Below, piece by piece: positions 22,373-34,800 of a DNA stretch of 64,000 nucleotides. The position numbers and the translations under genes are program-made. The DNA is taken from the NCBI GenBank assembly GCA_003013855.2, contig ML058449.1:1054001-1118000 (forward strand), given 5' to 3'. Below the pieces are notes generated by a model, which searched no databases, had not been told where the DNA came from, and saw nothing but the letters and a program-made list of their open reading frames with translations. How positions within the stretch are numbered: position 1 is the stretch's first letter; every line of letters starts with the position of its first letter. This DNA comes from Liriodendron chinense (lineage: Eukaryota; Streptophyta; Magnoliopsida; Magnoliales; Magnoliaceae).

Positions 22373-23936
22373 GAATAAGTGCCTTGACTTAATATTTGTA
22401 CCTATTATAAATATATCTAATGAGAAGTATATCTATTATAAGTATATTATAAGTGCAAGAAATGTAGAACCAAATATTGCACCTATTCATCTTTCTACAC
22501 AGAATACATGTATGATAATCCACTTTTTATTCTTCTTCTCCCATTCTTATCTTCTGCTAAGAAGAATAATTCACAATAAGTAATGTTTTAAACTCATCCT
22601 AATATGAGATAGAACTGAACCGACCGTTGTGGTATGTAGAATAAGAATTCTTTTGGGTTCTAAGAAGGTACTATTTCTTCTTCTTCTTCTTTTTGTGTGT
22701 GTTTTGTAGAGAACCCTCGAATGTTTGAGAGCTATCTCATTGTTTTGTAGAGAACCCTAGAATGTTCTGGAGTTTATTTCAGAGAGACGGAGTCTTGTAG
22801 CTACAGTTGTGTAAATTAGTCTAGAAGCTTTCCAGAGGATTCCTGACCATTGGATAAAGGCCACATGGCTCTATCCTAGCCATGTATAATTGTAAAGATT
22901 CCTAGGCCTGCATATAGGAGAGACCTCATTTAGGACTCACTCCTAAAGTTGTCATTTCTCTCCTTTACTACAATACAAGCTTTTCTAGTCCACTCTCTTG
23001 TGTTCTCTTGAGATCTTTTACATCCTTACCTAGTTCTTGATGTCTGGAACAAATGGTGCAAGTGAGAGAGGCCAGCTCGAATAGCATTAGGGTGTTGCAC
23101 AAGTGCAAAATGGGTGAAAGTGCTACGTTCCACACAGGTGAAAGTGAGGAGTTAGCATGTTCATGATACTAGTCTGTTGTATGAATACTAAGATAATAAC
23201 TGCGATTTGGTTATTTCCACTTTATTGAACCAATTATTGCAATTCAATCCATCAGCGCATCCAAATGCAGCATAAGAGCAAGACAACGAACTTACTGGAA
23301 CCAATACTGGCAAATCATGTTAACATTCCAAGTATCGGAAAATGAGCATCCAAACCAACTTGTTGAAGAGTATACTGATCGATGAATTCGCTGCAAACAA
23401 GTGCATGACGGAGCAGCCAGAAGCTTCTAAAAAGATCACCTTGTTCTTCCCAAACTCAAATGAAAGTCAAAATCTTCGTAACCTTTATTGTCAGCCATGC
23501 CTTCGATTTCTTCGTAGAAAGCTCGCATGAACATCCCATAACCATTTCCCACCTCTTCTTTCTTTATGTTGGATTAGCGCGTGTATAAGAGATGACGAGT
23601 CAAAGATTTAAAAGCGCATCTTTTGCCTTGAATGAAAGAAAGTCTAATTGACTATATACAAGATCTGTGTAGACAAGGTTATAAGAGTTGATTAAAGAAT
23701 TAGTAGGCTAAGAATATCTGATGGTAAACTGAGAACAGCACCAAACTGCTCCTGCCACCATTGTTAGAAGATCGGACCCCCCAAGCCTTCTGCTGATCTG
23801 CCACCACAAAGCGGGTTAGTATGGCATGCAAGTTAAATTAAAATTCCAAACTGAAATTTTTTAACTTTAACATACGTGTGTTCTAAGTGGGTTTGTTGAG
23901 GTAAGAAAGTAATAAGTACTAGACTCAGCTAAAAAA
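22373..23936. other. Repeat-type non-coding sequence, possible LTR 22703-23090
   Basis: Around 22703-22767 the motif ttttgtagagaaccct(a/c)gaatgtt occurs twice. A TATA-like gcatatag and a ctttactacaatacaagctt segment follow, resembling an LTR U3-R. No ends or primer-binding site could be fixed. Nothing coding is seen from 23091 to 23936. Confidence 0.3.
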
Positions 23937-24790
23937 GTATCAATATTGCTACAAGTTTTGCTGGCCGGGGATACAGAAACAATATTGATATCGCTTATAA
24001 TATCGCCGAAAACTAGAAATGGGGGGAAACATGGGGAAAATGGTGGAATATTTCAGTGAAACTTCAGGAGATGCTAAAATACACATAATTGCATATTTAG
24101 GAATAAAAAAATTACAAAAACAATACATACGTAATAAATTTCCATTTAATGGAGACCTAAAAGCGTGTGTTGTCATAAGAAATCATCCCATCAATCCCAT
24201 CTATCCATCCAAGCATTCATCAATATTTCAGAATATCAACAACACAATATCTTGCAGAGGAAGAGTCAACAACTAAAAGGAAACAAAAGACTGTACAATG
24301 CATACAACCATGTTCCCATAAAAAAAATTGAAATGGATTTTTTTTGTAAAACAAATTTTTGACGATATCGATACATTGGCGATATTATTGAAATAACGCT
24401 GATACACTGGCGATACAGGTGACACTTGGAATTTACAAATTAAAAAATATAGGTGATATTGATAAATTGGCGATATTATCAAAATAATGCTGATACACTA
24501 GCAATACAAGTGACACCTGGAATTTACACAGTCGAAAATATTGGTGATACAAGCGACGCCTCGAATTTACACAGTTGAAAATATTGGCAATAAATTGGCG
24601 ATATCGATACATTAGCGATACTAACGAGTTACACCACTGATACCTGGAATTCTAATACTATCAATATTATCAGTATCACTACTAGTGTTATCAGTATCAC
24701 CGAACTAGAGATATGGATAATATCGGGTATCACCGAGTTGGAGATACAGATAATATCGGGGATATTTTGATAATATTGGGGATACTCCGA
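23937..24790. repeat. Degenerate tandem array rich in gatac/gatatcg
   Basis: From about 24360 the sequence repeats imperfectly every roughly 100 bp around ttggcgatattattgaaata, gctgatacactggcgatac and gacac(t/c)tggaatttaca. The right edge ggggatactccgaacaatg resembles the TIR (cagtgttcgaaatatc) of the hAT element at 34310-39795, so this may be an internal-repeat hAT derivative whose left end is unclear. Confidence 0.55.
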
Positions 24791-25039
24791 ACAATGCGCA
24801 CTCATACATCAACATTTTGGAAACAATGGTACCAATATGTTTTTTGTATGTATTAGAGATGCATCACTAAATCACTCAAAAATCACACTGGCATCTAAGT
24901 ACACATATTGGCTGAATATTTTGGAACTACAACTAGACTTCTGATGCATGCCCCAATGCCAATACTTTGGAACTACAACTAGACTCCAAATGTGTGTTTC
25001 CACTTGCAAGTTTTGGCAATCACACTATATGAGGCATAA

Positions 25040-25245
25040 GTGCATGCTAATCCAGACTGTCCGGAAATGAACCCCATTGTGAATGGAGCATAGCCTGCAG
25101 ATGCTGATAAACCACCTTAACCATCTGATTTTGCCTGATGAATTTGGACTGCTGAAGGTTAGAATTGTCTAATTAGTGTGAATTTTGGACTATGCTCCAT
25201 CAGTTTGTCCACAGTGGCGCTCATGAATTATACGCTTTAGATTGG
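25040..25245. mobile_element. Small foldback MITE
   Basis: The left arm contains atgaaccccattgtgaatgg followed by agcatag. The right arm, read in reverse, contains atgagcgccactgtggacaa followed by tggagcatag. The arms are inverted around a loop of about 90 bp. No target duplication was confirmed. Confidence 0.5.
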
Positions 25246-25710
25246 TGTGCACATATGACATGTGTATCATGGATGAATTCCCACAATTCGGTACTTCCTG
25301 GAAAACACACCTTTGGGTCTTAACCCATGTAATAAACACAATTGCAACATGGGTATTCAAAGGTAGATGGGATGCAAATTATTAAAAGAAACAAAATTCA
25401 TTTTAGTGAGAAGTACATTCGATGATTCCGTATGACATGTAGGAAGTTCAAATATGGGGGGTGAGCATTGGTTTTGCCAGAGCTCTCTATGGGAAGTTAA
25501 AATATATAAACCACTTTCCTATGATTTCCATTCAAGGATTAGTTTCAGACACGGGTAAGAACATTACCCTTTAATGCATTTTAAGCAGGATAAAATCGAT
25601 CCATTTCCTGAAGCCCGTCTGATTTTATCACTGTCAAGAAAAGAAGAAACCATGTAACCTTGTAGAAAAAGGCATGAAACATCAACAACTATAACAGCAT
25701 AGCAACACAC

Positions 25711-25931
25711 CGTTTCTGAGGACTTGGTAAGTGACGGGGATGGTGCGACACATGCCAAACTGCATTCGGTGGGAAGATCATGCGGAGAAGGTTGCAGTTC
25801 TGAGAATCTCCCGCTCGTGCAAAGGTAATCTTCTGATTTCATGAAAACCAATCTTTCAGATGGTTCTTTTTCTGTCACTAGTCGAGCTGTCTTGGTGTTG
25901 GCTCCAACAGCTCGATCAGTTGCACCAGCAC
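25711..25931 (-). CDS. Probable PP2C exon 3 (variable C-terminal tail)
   Basis: The acceptor gatcagtcag|GT joins the single base left by exon 2 to restore a Cys codon and opens into AGATDRAVGANTKTARLV and ERLVFMKSEDYLCTSGRF. The frame stays open to 25564. A donor-like ACG|gtgtgt at 25711/25710 may end the exon, or the frame may simply run to the stop. The tail is rich in Ser/Thr/Glu with no domain I recognise, as is usual for PP2C C-termini. Confidence 0.55.
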
Positions 25932-28762
25932 CTGACTGATCATATCCCAAGAAAGATTCAGCAATCAACCCACATAGATACGATGAATCATCGGCCACAA
26001 GCCTCAAGAAATGTATATTGTTTGATGAGTTGAGCATTCCTTGCAAGTGGGTCCACGGTTTGATGATCCAAGCCTTTGATCTGACAATCTCCACTGTTGA
26101 TGGGGAATGAACCCAAAAACTTTCCCAAGCTAGAACACACAAACACCTTGGCATGAAAATAGATTATTATGAAAAACAATACAGCAATGCTTTGATTAGA
26201 GATGCAAACAAGGCCAAAGATTGGAAGGTTGTGATCTTCAATCTGGATGTTTCTGGGGTAAACCCCATTGATCAATGGTCAATCACCATACCACGGGCTC
26301 CAAATGTACAGAATCCTGTGACTCAGTATCCTATAATTACTTGATAGTCAGCTTCTTTCAGGTGATCAGTACAGAGTGGCATTCATACATTACACAGGTC
26401 TTTGAGGTGTACGATGATGATTGTTATATCATCAGTCCGATTTTCATGCTCCAACCATTTCCGATATGATTCTGCAGCAATTGCAGCACATGCATCCCGA
26501 GGATCTGCAAATTTAACCACCTGTATAAAAAGCAGCAGTATTTGTAAGGAGATATGAGAACTGAGGGTAAGCAAGAAAACACAAATGGAATTAACCATGA
26601 ATAACAGTACCTGAATTTATATATACAAAAACTCTGTTTGATAGATACTACTATACTACCAGAAGTAGCTAAGAGTGTCTATAAAAAAAGGTGGATGAAG
26701 ATAGCAATTTCAATTTGCCGTTCATGGATAGCAATGGATGTGTCAATCAGTTCCCCCACATGGTACATTTAAGAATGTATACAAGGCTTCGGGCATGAAA
26801 ACCCTATAGAACATTTGGGCTAAAACTGAAACGACCTGCATTTACCAAAAGCCTGTTTGGATGGACCTGGAAATGCAGATTGAGAGATTTGCAGGACCGT
26901 CAAACAGTCTCATCCACTGAAACAACGATGCACAGCCTGCCAAGAAGCCACAATCAGCATTTTCTGCTTCAACACGCAAATGGGATAAAGCAGCCAAAAT
27001 TTCTCCTATTTGCATATCAGAAAGCTGCCCAACTGTCCCATCTGAAAAAATTGGGACATCCAAACTGGCCCTATATCTGAGAGCAGATATGCAATTTGAT
27101 GCAAGAAATCAAAGGAAGAAAATTAGATGATATAATCTTCTGTGTTAGATACAGAGTTGCAAGCAACAAAGTAAATAAGATGGTATGTTCTAATACTTCT
27201 ATGCAGTGGACGATTCAAAAATATGGGTTGGGAATATGGATCCATCTCTTGGCAGCTTAACTTTTTCTTCTTTTTCTTCTTCTTCTTCTTCTTCTTCTTT
27301 TTTTTGCCTGAAAGGTAACGAGATTTTATTGAAAAGAGAAGGCCCAAAGGGAAACAGAGACTATTCAAAAGCTCAGGCTGGAGCAAAAAAAAGAGAACAA
27401 GAAGCCCACTCCAAATCATCAGATGCCACCCTTCTAAAGACTTTCAAAGTCGCTCGTTCTGAAAACATCAATTATTCCCCTCTCCCCAAAGAGCCCAAAG
27501 GCCAGCCAACAGAGCTAACCTCCCCATCGCCCTTTTCTTCTGGACCCACCTCCATGCCACACAAGAAAGAAGACTTCAATTGTAACAACTCACAAATTAG
27601 TATTATGCACGTTGTTTTATTTATTTATTTATATAAATATTTATTCATATACACCTATGCATATCGTGATACATCATAAAAGTGTCTTTGAATTTCGGGA
27701 CGAAATTTCCTTAAGGAGGGAAGAATGTAATGACCCAGATTTTCGAAATAATTAAAATAAAAATTTAATTGATTATTTAGTAATTTACGTGAATTATTAT
27801 ATTGATAAATTAATAATAAATCAACTGTAGTGAATTCATGTAGGATCCCTCTATTAAAGTTACTCAAGAATACACCCTAGAACAGCGTAGAAGTGTCAAA
27901 TTTCATAAAATTCATAAATTTACAATAATTACGAAAATGCCATTGGTTAAACTTAATTTATATAGATGATTTTAAGTATACCAGTTTCTGACGATCTGTT
28001 TCATGTAAAACTTCATATAATAGTTTAGAGACCTAATCTAACCGTACACGTCAAATTTCAGCTCTCCGATCATCCTACAAGTACCCTAATCAGAAATTGG
28101 GCCATCAGTGGGCCATCGGAACTCAGATTTGCCTCATTTTTTGTGTCATACCTTAAAATCATGTGGCATAACTGATGAGTGGTGTGGATGTTACACATAC
28201 ATCACGGTGGGACCCATGTGCACATCGTGCACGTCATCCCTACCGGTCAACGGACGTTGACCGTGTATACAAGAAGCCAGCGTCTTCTTCGCTGGGCGCT
28301 GCAATAGCGAACGGACGCTGTCCGTCCAAACCATCCACGCCATCCATGTGTGGGCCCCACATCTAAGATCTAAACCGTCCATCCTCCTCCTCTAACCCAC
28401 ATATGGAGTCCCCTTGAGTTTCTTTCACATCGGTTGCCAATCCAATCTTTTCCATACCACCGTCCGAACCAAAAGATCCCAAGATCCGGTTCGTTGCTCT
28501 GCATGGACGGACCAGACTTCTTCCGGGAGTTCGTGTGGACCCCACCTAGGTCTCCAACGTCTCACTTGTGGCTTTGTCTGCAAGAAACTGAAACGGAAGC
28601 CTTCTCCAACTCAAACTCCACCACCTTAGGTCCGGTTGTACTACCGCAAACACAGGCCGTCCAAGTCCATCTTGGACCGTCCAAACACGTTTAGGGTAGT
28701 GTATAAAACCCCCCTAGGTGTCTTTTCCGAGAAAAGAAACGTAGAGAGGGAGAGAAGGTCGG

Positions 28763-28801
<39 letters not shown>

Positions 28802-31800
28802 ATGTGGAGGGTGGGTCCCATCCGTCTGTTGGGGCTGCTGCTGTCTGATCACTTCCAGGAAGAGTAAGAAAGAGAAGAAGAAGAAGAAAGAGAAAGAAAA
28901 GGAAAAGAAAGAAAAAGAAAGAAAGAAAGAAAGAAGGAAGAAAGAAAAAGAAGAAGAAGAATAAGAATGTGAGTTCATCTCGTAGAGTTTTTCGTTTGCA
29001 ATCTTAGTATCGAAATTTTTGGTTGAAATTACGTATATCCTTGCTTGGATGATTTCTTGTTCAAAGTTATTCATCACTCATGTATTGGAAGTTTACGTTT
29101 CTTGTTCAAAGTTATTCATCACTCATGTATTAGAAGTTTATGTTCCTTGTTCAAAGTTATTCATCACTCATGTATTGGAAGTTTATGTTTCTATTCTAGT
29201 GCTGGAGGTTTAAACCTAATTCATAATGTAGTGTTAGAATTACCTGTTGAATTTGATCTACTTGATTTGAGACAATATTGTTTAAGCATGATGAATAATT
29301 GAGATTTCATGAAACTATGGGACTCTAATTGTTATACTTAGAATTTGAATTAAATGATCAAAGATAAATTTTGAGATGATTTTGACAGATCATGAGAATT
29401 TGGCTGAATAACATTGCATGATTGGGAAGTTAGGTGCTTATATGTATTATGATGGTAATTTTGGTGCATTGAGAAGGCTGGAAGGTTATGTGTTTGGTTT
29501 GGAATTGTTTGGAGAAAATGAATGGCATGTATCATGCATTTCATGTGATTGAGAATTCCAGTATGTGGTTGATCACTTGAGTTGATTTGGGTTAAGCACA
29601 CGTGAGTGTTGCAATAAACCGTTGCTCCATTGATCGAGGCCGGTTCGGTGAGCACCCAAGTGTGTGCGACAGACCAGCTACGCAGGCCAGGTGGAGGCTC
29701 TGTTGATCGAGGCTGGTTGGGTGAGCACCCAAGTGTGTGCAACAGACCAGCTACGCAGGCCAGGCGGAGGTGTGGAATAGATCGTGATCCAAGTTGACTA
29801 TGCCGCTAGGGACCGATGTTCCAGATGATAGTGTTGACCAACTGGAGATTTTACTAATATTCGTACTGAGACAGCTGATGTGTGTTGGTTTACATTGTAT
29901 TACATGCATAATTTGAAGACTTGGCTATTATATTTTAGATTTGGATAATTTATGCCTTGTGGTTTGAGAAAATTATTTTATGTGATGTTATTTACCTGAT
30001 TTCGTGTGATAAACTGTACGAGATTACTCACCGGCTCTTATAGCTGACGCAGTGTTATGCGATTAACCGTAATGACAGGTGATGATTTAGAAGATTACGA
30101 AGAGGCGATTCCAGATAAAGAAGTACTTTAGAAGACCTTTTAGCTTTCATTATTTTCAGTATTGGAAGCTCGATGTAATAAGGCCCGTTAGGTGGTCATT
30201 AGTTTAGACAGTTTGGAACAATTTAGTGAATGCATTGGTTTATGGTTTAATTTTCAAAGTTTGATTTATTTTGGTTCTATACATTTGGTACCATGTGAGT
30301 GGAAAAAAAAAATTATCAGTTAAGAATGTAATGAGTTCATTTATTATTTACATAATACCCTTGATTTCGAGATTGGAGCTTATATACTCGAGTGTCGAAT
30401 TTTGGGGGCGTTACATCAATAGTCCCCGACATCACCCAAGAAACTTTTAAATAGTAAAAACTTTCATGAAAGGGCAATGAATAAGTGATCAACCTACTTC
30501 ATGTCTTGCATGCATAGGATACAAATGTTGAAGGGGAGGTATAAAAAGGGGGAATTTTTCAAAAAACTACCTTAGCATAGGATTTACATTCCGGTAACTT
30601 TTTTCAGAAAGTTGCCTCATTAATCAGTTACTTATCATTCCACCACCTTCTGCAACGGCAATTGGGATAGCAAATGGGTGGGTGGCTTAGGTGGGCCCCA
30701 CCATGATGTTGATGTAAAATCCACCAACCACCAGGTTCCTCGCCCCATGTTAGGCCAAGAGCCCAAAAATCAGCTCCATTTGTGGTTCAGGTGGACCACA
30801 TGATTGGAACAGCGTGTAGCGCAACGCTTGCCCTCCAAATTGCTTCCATTAGTGTGTCCTGCGTGAATCACAGATTGGTATGATTTTACATTCTAATGAT
30901 TGGAGTGGACTTCATATAATTATGATGGTGGGCCTCGTAAAAATTAAGGGTGGATGTCCTTCTCCCGACCGTTTCCTTTTGTGTTGCCCACCAGAATCAA
31001 AGATCAACCCAAGTTTTTGCCTATGGGCCTCATATGGTACTAAATATCTAATGGTCGGAGTCGATCTTACATAAACATCACAGTGGCCCCCATCAAAATC
31101 AAGAGAGGAGTCCATGCATGTCGGGTTTTTTTTTCTTAACAATACTCTCTATACAATTACAGAACTTTGATTTTTGGCAAGTCCCGCTGTGATGTTTATA
31201 TAACATCTCCTCTGACCATTAGATGCCCAATCCTAGTTTAGGCCCAGATCCAAAAAACCAGGATGACTTGTGATTCACATGGGCCACACCAAAGAAAACG
31301 GTTTGCAAAGAGATGTCTACCCTTGATTTTTATAGGGCCCACCATGATGATCATATGAAATCCACTCCAACCATTAGATACCACATATTTAGGCCTGGGG
31401 CCTAAAAATCAGGCCCATCTGTGATTCAGGTGGGCCATACCAAGGGAAATGGTTTGGAGGGGTGATCATTGCCATGGACACTGTTTCCAATCATGTGGTC
31501 AGTGGTCCACCTGAATCACAGATGGGGGTTATTTTTGGAACCTTGGCCTAACATGAGGTGACGCACATGGTGGTTGGGAAGGATTTTACATGAACATCAT
31601 AGTGCAAACATGAGGTGACGCACATGGTGGTTGGGAAGGATTTTACATGAACATCATAGTGCAAACATGAGGTGACGCACATGGTGGTTGGGAAGGATTT
31701 TACATGAACATCATAGTGCAAACATGAGGTGACGCACATGGTGGTTGGGAAGGATTTTACATGAACATCATAGTGGGGCCCACCCAAGCAACCGACCCAT

Positions 31801-34800
31801 ATTCTCGCACACACAGCCAACTGACCGTTAAAAAAAATGTAACGGAAGGTAGTGGAATGATCATAATACTGATTAATGAGGTAGCTGTTTGAAAACCTTT
31901 TTGAAAAAGGTACCAGAATGTAAATTCCATATTAATTAGGTAGTTCTTTGTAAAATCCTCCACCCCACAAAAAAAAAAAAAAAACCCCTTGAATGATAGG
32001 CATGTGGGTGTTTGGCTCTAAGCAGAAAAGTGACACTTGAAGGAAAGATGCAATTCTAATTGAGTCAGGATACTTGCAGATGAGTACTGAAATGGAGGGT
32101 GAAAGGTACATGTCAAATGTGGAAAAAGGCAGAGAATAGAATGGGAAAGTGGTTGAGAATGAGCGAACTCAATCACTCATTGTTGTCTAATGTATTGCTT
32201 CATGATTGTTTTGAACAACCATCAAACAGAACTCTGTCAGTGGGAGTTCTGCACTATCATTTGCCGGTCCGAAGCCCAGATAAAGGAGGGTTGTGTTAGG
32301 TTGGCAGGCAGTGTCAAACTTTGGCCACACCTTTTTCTCATGAGTCCTGACATTCTAAAATATCAAGCTTAACTGAGTGATATGGTCCTTGATAGAGTCG
32401 AATGGTGGAATAGGATTCATGTAGCTGACCCCAATTAGTTTGGACAGGATTCAGATGATGGCGCTGGTGTGGCGGCAAGAACAACCACTGGGTGGTCCTG
32501 AACTCTTAGGACTTATGGCATGTTTCTTTAGTTATAGGCACGTAGCACTTTAGATACACTACATGCAACAGAGGGTCCCAAAAGTGAAGTTGGTTGTGGT
32601 TCATTGTCATGAAGTGGCTATGTAGTTGAAGGTGAGATACGATTGTGCTGTGGAAAGTCAGGATGAGCCTCTCTTTTATAGGAAATACAGTTATTGTGGC
32701 ACTAACGGTGCAGCTTATCTTAATGAACGTGGGTTGGGTGATGACATGCTTCAGTAGGACATGACCCTAACATCAGTGGTGACAGTGGTTAAATGGTTAG
32801 AACCATTGATTGAATCCTGTCTTGCATGTGAACAGTTAAAAGGCAAATAGTGCCCAGTTAAAAGGTTAGGATGGTGATCATGGCAACCATGGTCCTAAAT
32901 CTCACCTAGTTTTATGACTGAGAACTGCTCAAGATAGTTCAAGAAGGATGAACTTGAGGCCCTTGCATGATGATCATGGTGACCATGGTTCTGAACCTGC
33001 TTGTGAATCTCACCTAGGTTTTTGTAGTTCATGAAGGATTTACTCGAGGCCCTCGCATGATAAAGAGAATAGCCCAAGGATTATTTATGAGCATGATTTG
33101 GATTTGAAAATGTATCACCATAGAATGATAAATAATATTATTGACGTGGTTGCAGATGCTAATGTAAGTCTGCTTGGGTTTGGACATGCCATTTTCTACT
33201 TTGTGCAACAAACCTGGTATATTGGCATAGGGCAGGTAGGGTTGTTCTCAAAAACAGTTAGCCTGGTTACCCAGTTCGTGGTTACACCAATCAGATTTGT
33301 TTTAATTCACCATTAGAACGACGATGCCATTACTAGCCATGAAGAATTTCCGAGGTTGACCAGCCTAGCCCTGGACATGAATATTTCCCTAGCTAAGCAG
33401 TTTTTCCTTGATTGGTGGTGTGGTGGTTTGGACACCCACTTGCAAAAGGAGCTTGTCAGATGAGGAGGCAAAAGACTTTATCCAGTTGATGAAGCATCTT
33501 CAAAGCTATTACCTGTCGGTAGGCGAGAGAGACTGTAGGGTAAAGAATAAGGACAGATCAGGGGAGTTTTCAGTCCAGTCTTTTTACAGGTTGGTGCATC
33601 AAGCCTCTCATGGGATACAGAGTGGGCATACCTTCTTCGCCTGGCATTGAGGAGCTCCCCCGAAGGTGACAGCCATTGCGTGGTTGGTGGGAAGGAACAT
33701 AGTGTTAATGGTCAACAACCTTTAGAAAAGAAAGATGATTATTCTCAATATCTATGTCATGTGTATCAGTGTATGTGGAATGCGGAATCAGTCGACCACC
33801 TTTTTATTTATTGCCCTTTCACTAGAGGTTTGTGGGTGAGGTTCTTTGGAAGATCTACGATAGAGTGGGTACTGTTAGGATCCATCAAAGGCTTCTTCTT
33901 AGCATGGGGGGGGGGGGGGGGGGGAGATTAAAGAAAAGATGCTTTGGAGCTTGCACTCCTTGTGGGTATTTGGGCTCTATGTGGCAAGACGAATAATAAT
34001 CGATGCTTCCACAATTGGAATGGTTTGGTTTTGGAAGTGTTGAGAAAAGTTAGGTTGGATGTGTAGGGGTGAACTTCTTGTATCGAGTCCTTGGCTGAAT
34101 GTAATTTGTGTTTTTAGCTGGTCCCTTGGCTCCTTTTAATAAATCACCGTTGCCTTTCAAAAAAAAAAAAAAAAGCGGTGATTGCCATTACTGGCCATGA
34201 AGACCTGCCATGCTAGATTCAAACTTGGTAAAAACTTACAGCTCACACAAGTATAAGGAAGACTGAGTTAGTATGTTAGACATGGAGCTATAGGGAATGT
34301 GATATATAGCAATATTTTAAATATCGACGATATCAGCCGATATATCCCACGATATCTTGTATCCTACCTGATATATCCCACATGTTCGAACTAGTGACCA
34401 TTTTCAATTTCCAGTCCCTTTTTTCGTTGAAATTATGTTAAATCAGTGTCGAATGATGTTTTACATGAAAAATCATGGAGTTGAAGCTTTGATTTCGATA
34501 TCCATTGGTTCATGTTCTCCATTTTTTTTTTTGAAAATTTTCTTGAAGCCTGCTATCAATTAAGACTAATTTTGAAGTATTTAGGAGTATTTGATGAAAA
34601 GATCATCACATACACTCTAATTTCGCAATTTGAGTGTAGGTGGTTTGATTTAGTGAAAATTGGGAAAAAATCGAAATTTCCCTAATTTCTCCCAAATTAC
34701 TTGCAATGTTGCACTCCAAACATGAAATCAAGTGATGAGGACACAAGACCATTTCAAGTGTACCAACGAAGAAAGCGCCAACCACAAGTACCATCCTTGT

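Larger units (their letters stand above)
27685..30415 (+). mobile_element. Tekay/Del-like gypsy 3' end: last codons plus 2.69-kb LTR (27726-30415)
   Basis: Positions 27685-27725 read tttcgggacgaaatttcctt then aaggagggaagaa, the near-invariant end of the Tekay/Del integrase-chromodomain frame with its polypurine tract. The LTR starts tgtaatgaccc and ends gggcgttaca, with matching TGTAA/TTACA tips. No other internal part or 5' LTR is present, so this is a truncated copy. Inside the LTR are a (ga)n run (28770-28799), GA-rich sequence, a 45-bp triplet repeat and a 73-bp doublet. Confidence 0.85.

Noticed and set aside
26842..27063. 73-codon open frame on the - strand between PP2C exon and LINE tail
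   Set aside because: It coincides with a small MITE bounded by gtttggatg-type ends and lacks family similarity or splice context.
28691..29077. 128-codon open frame on the - strand
   Set aside because: It is made of (ga)n and aaag repeats inside the Tekay-like LTR; the low-complexity Ser/Phe/Leu protein is an artefact.
31548..31820. Open frame with four repeated peptide units
   Set aside because: It is simply translation of the 57-bp minisatellite (57 is divisible by 3).
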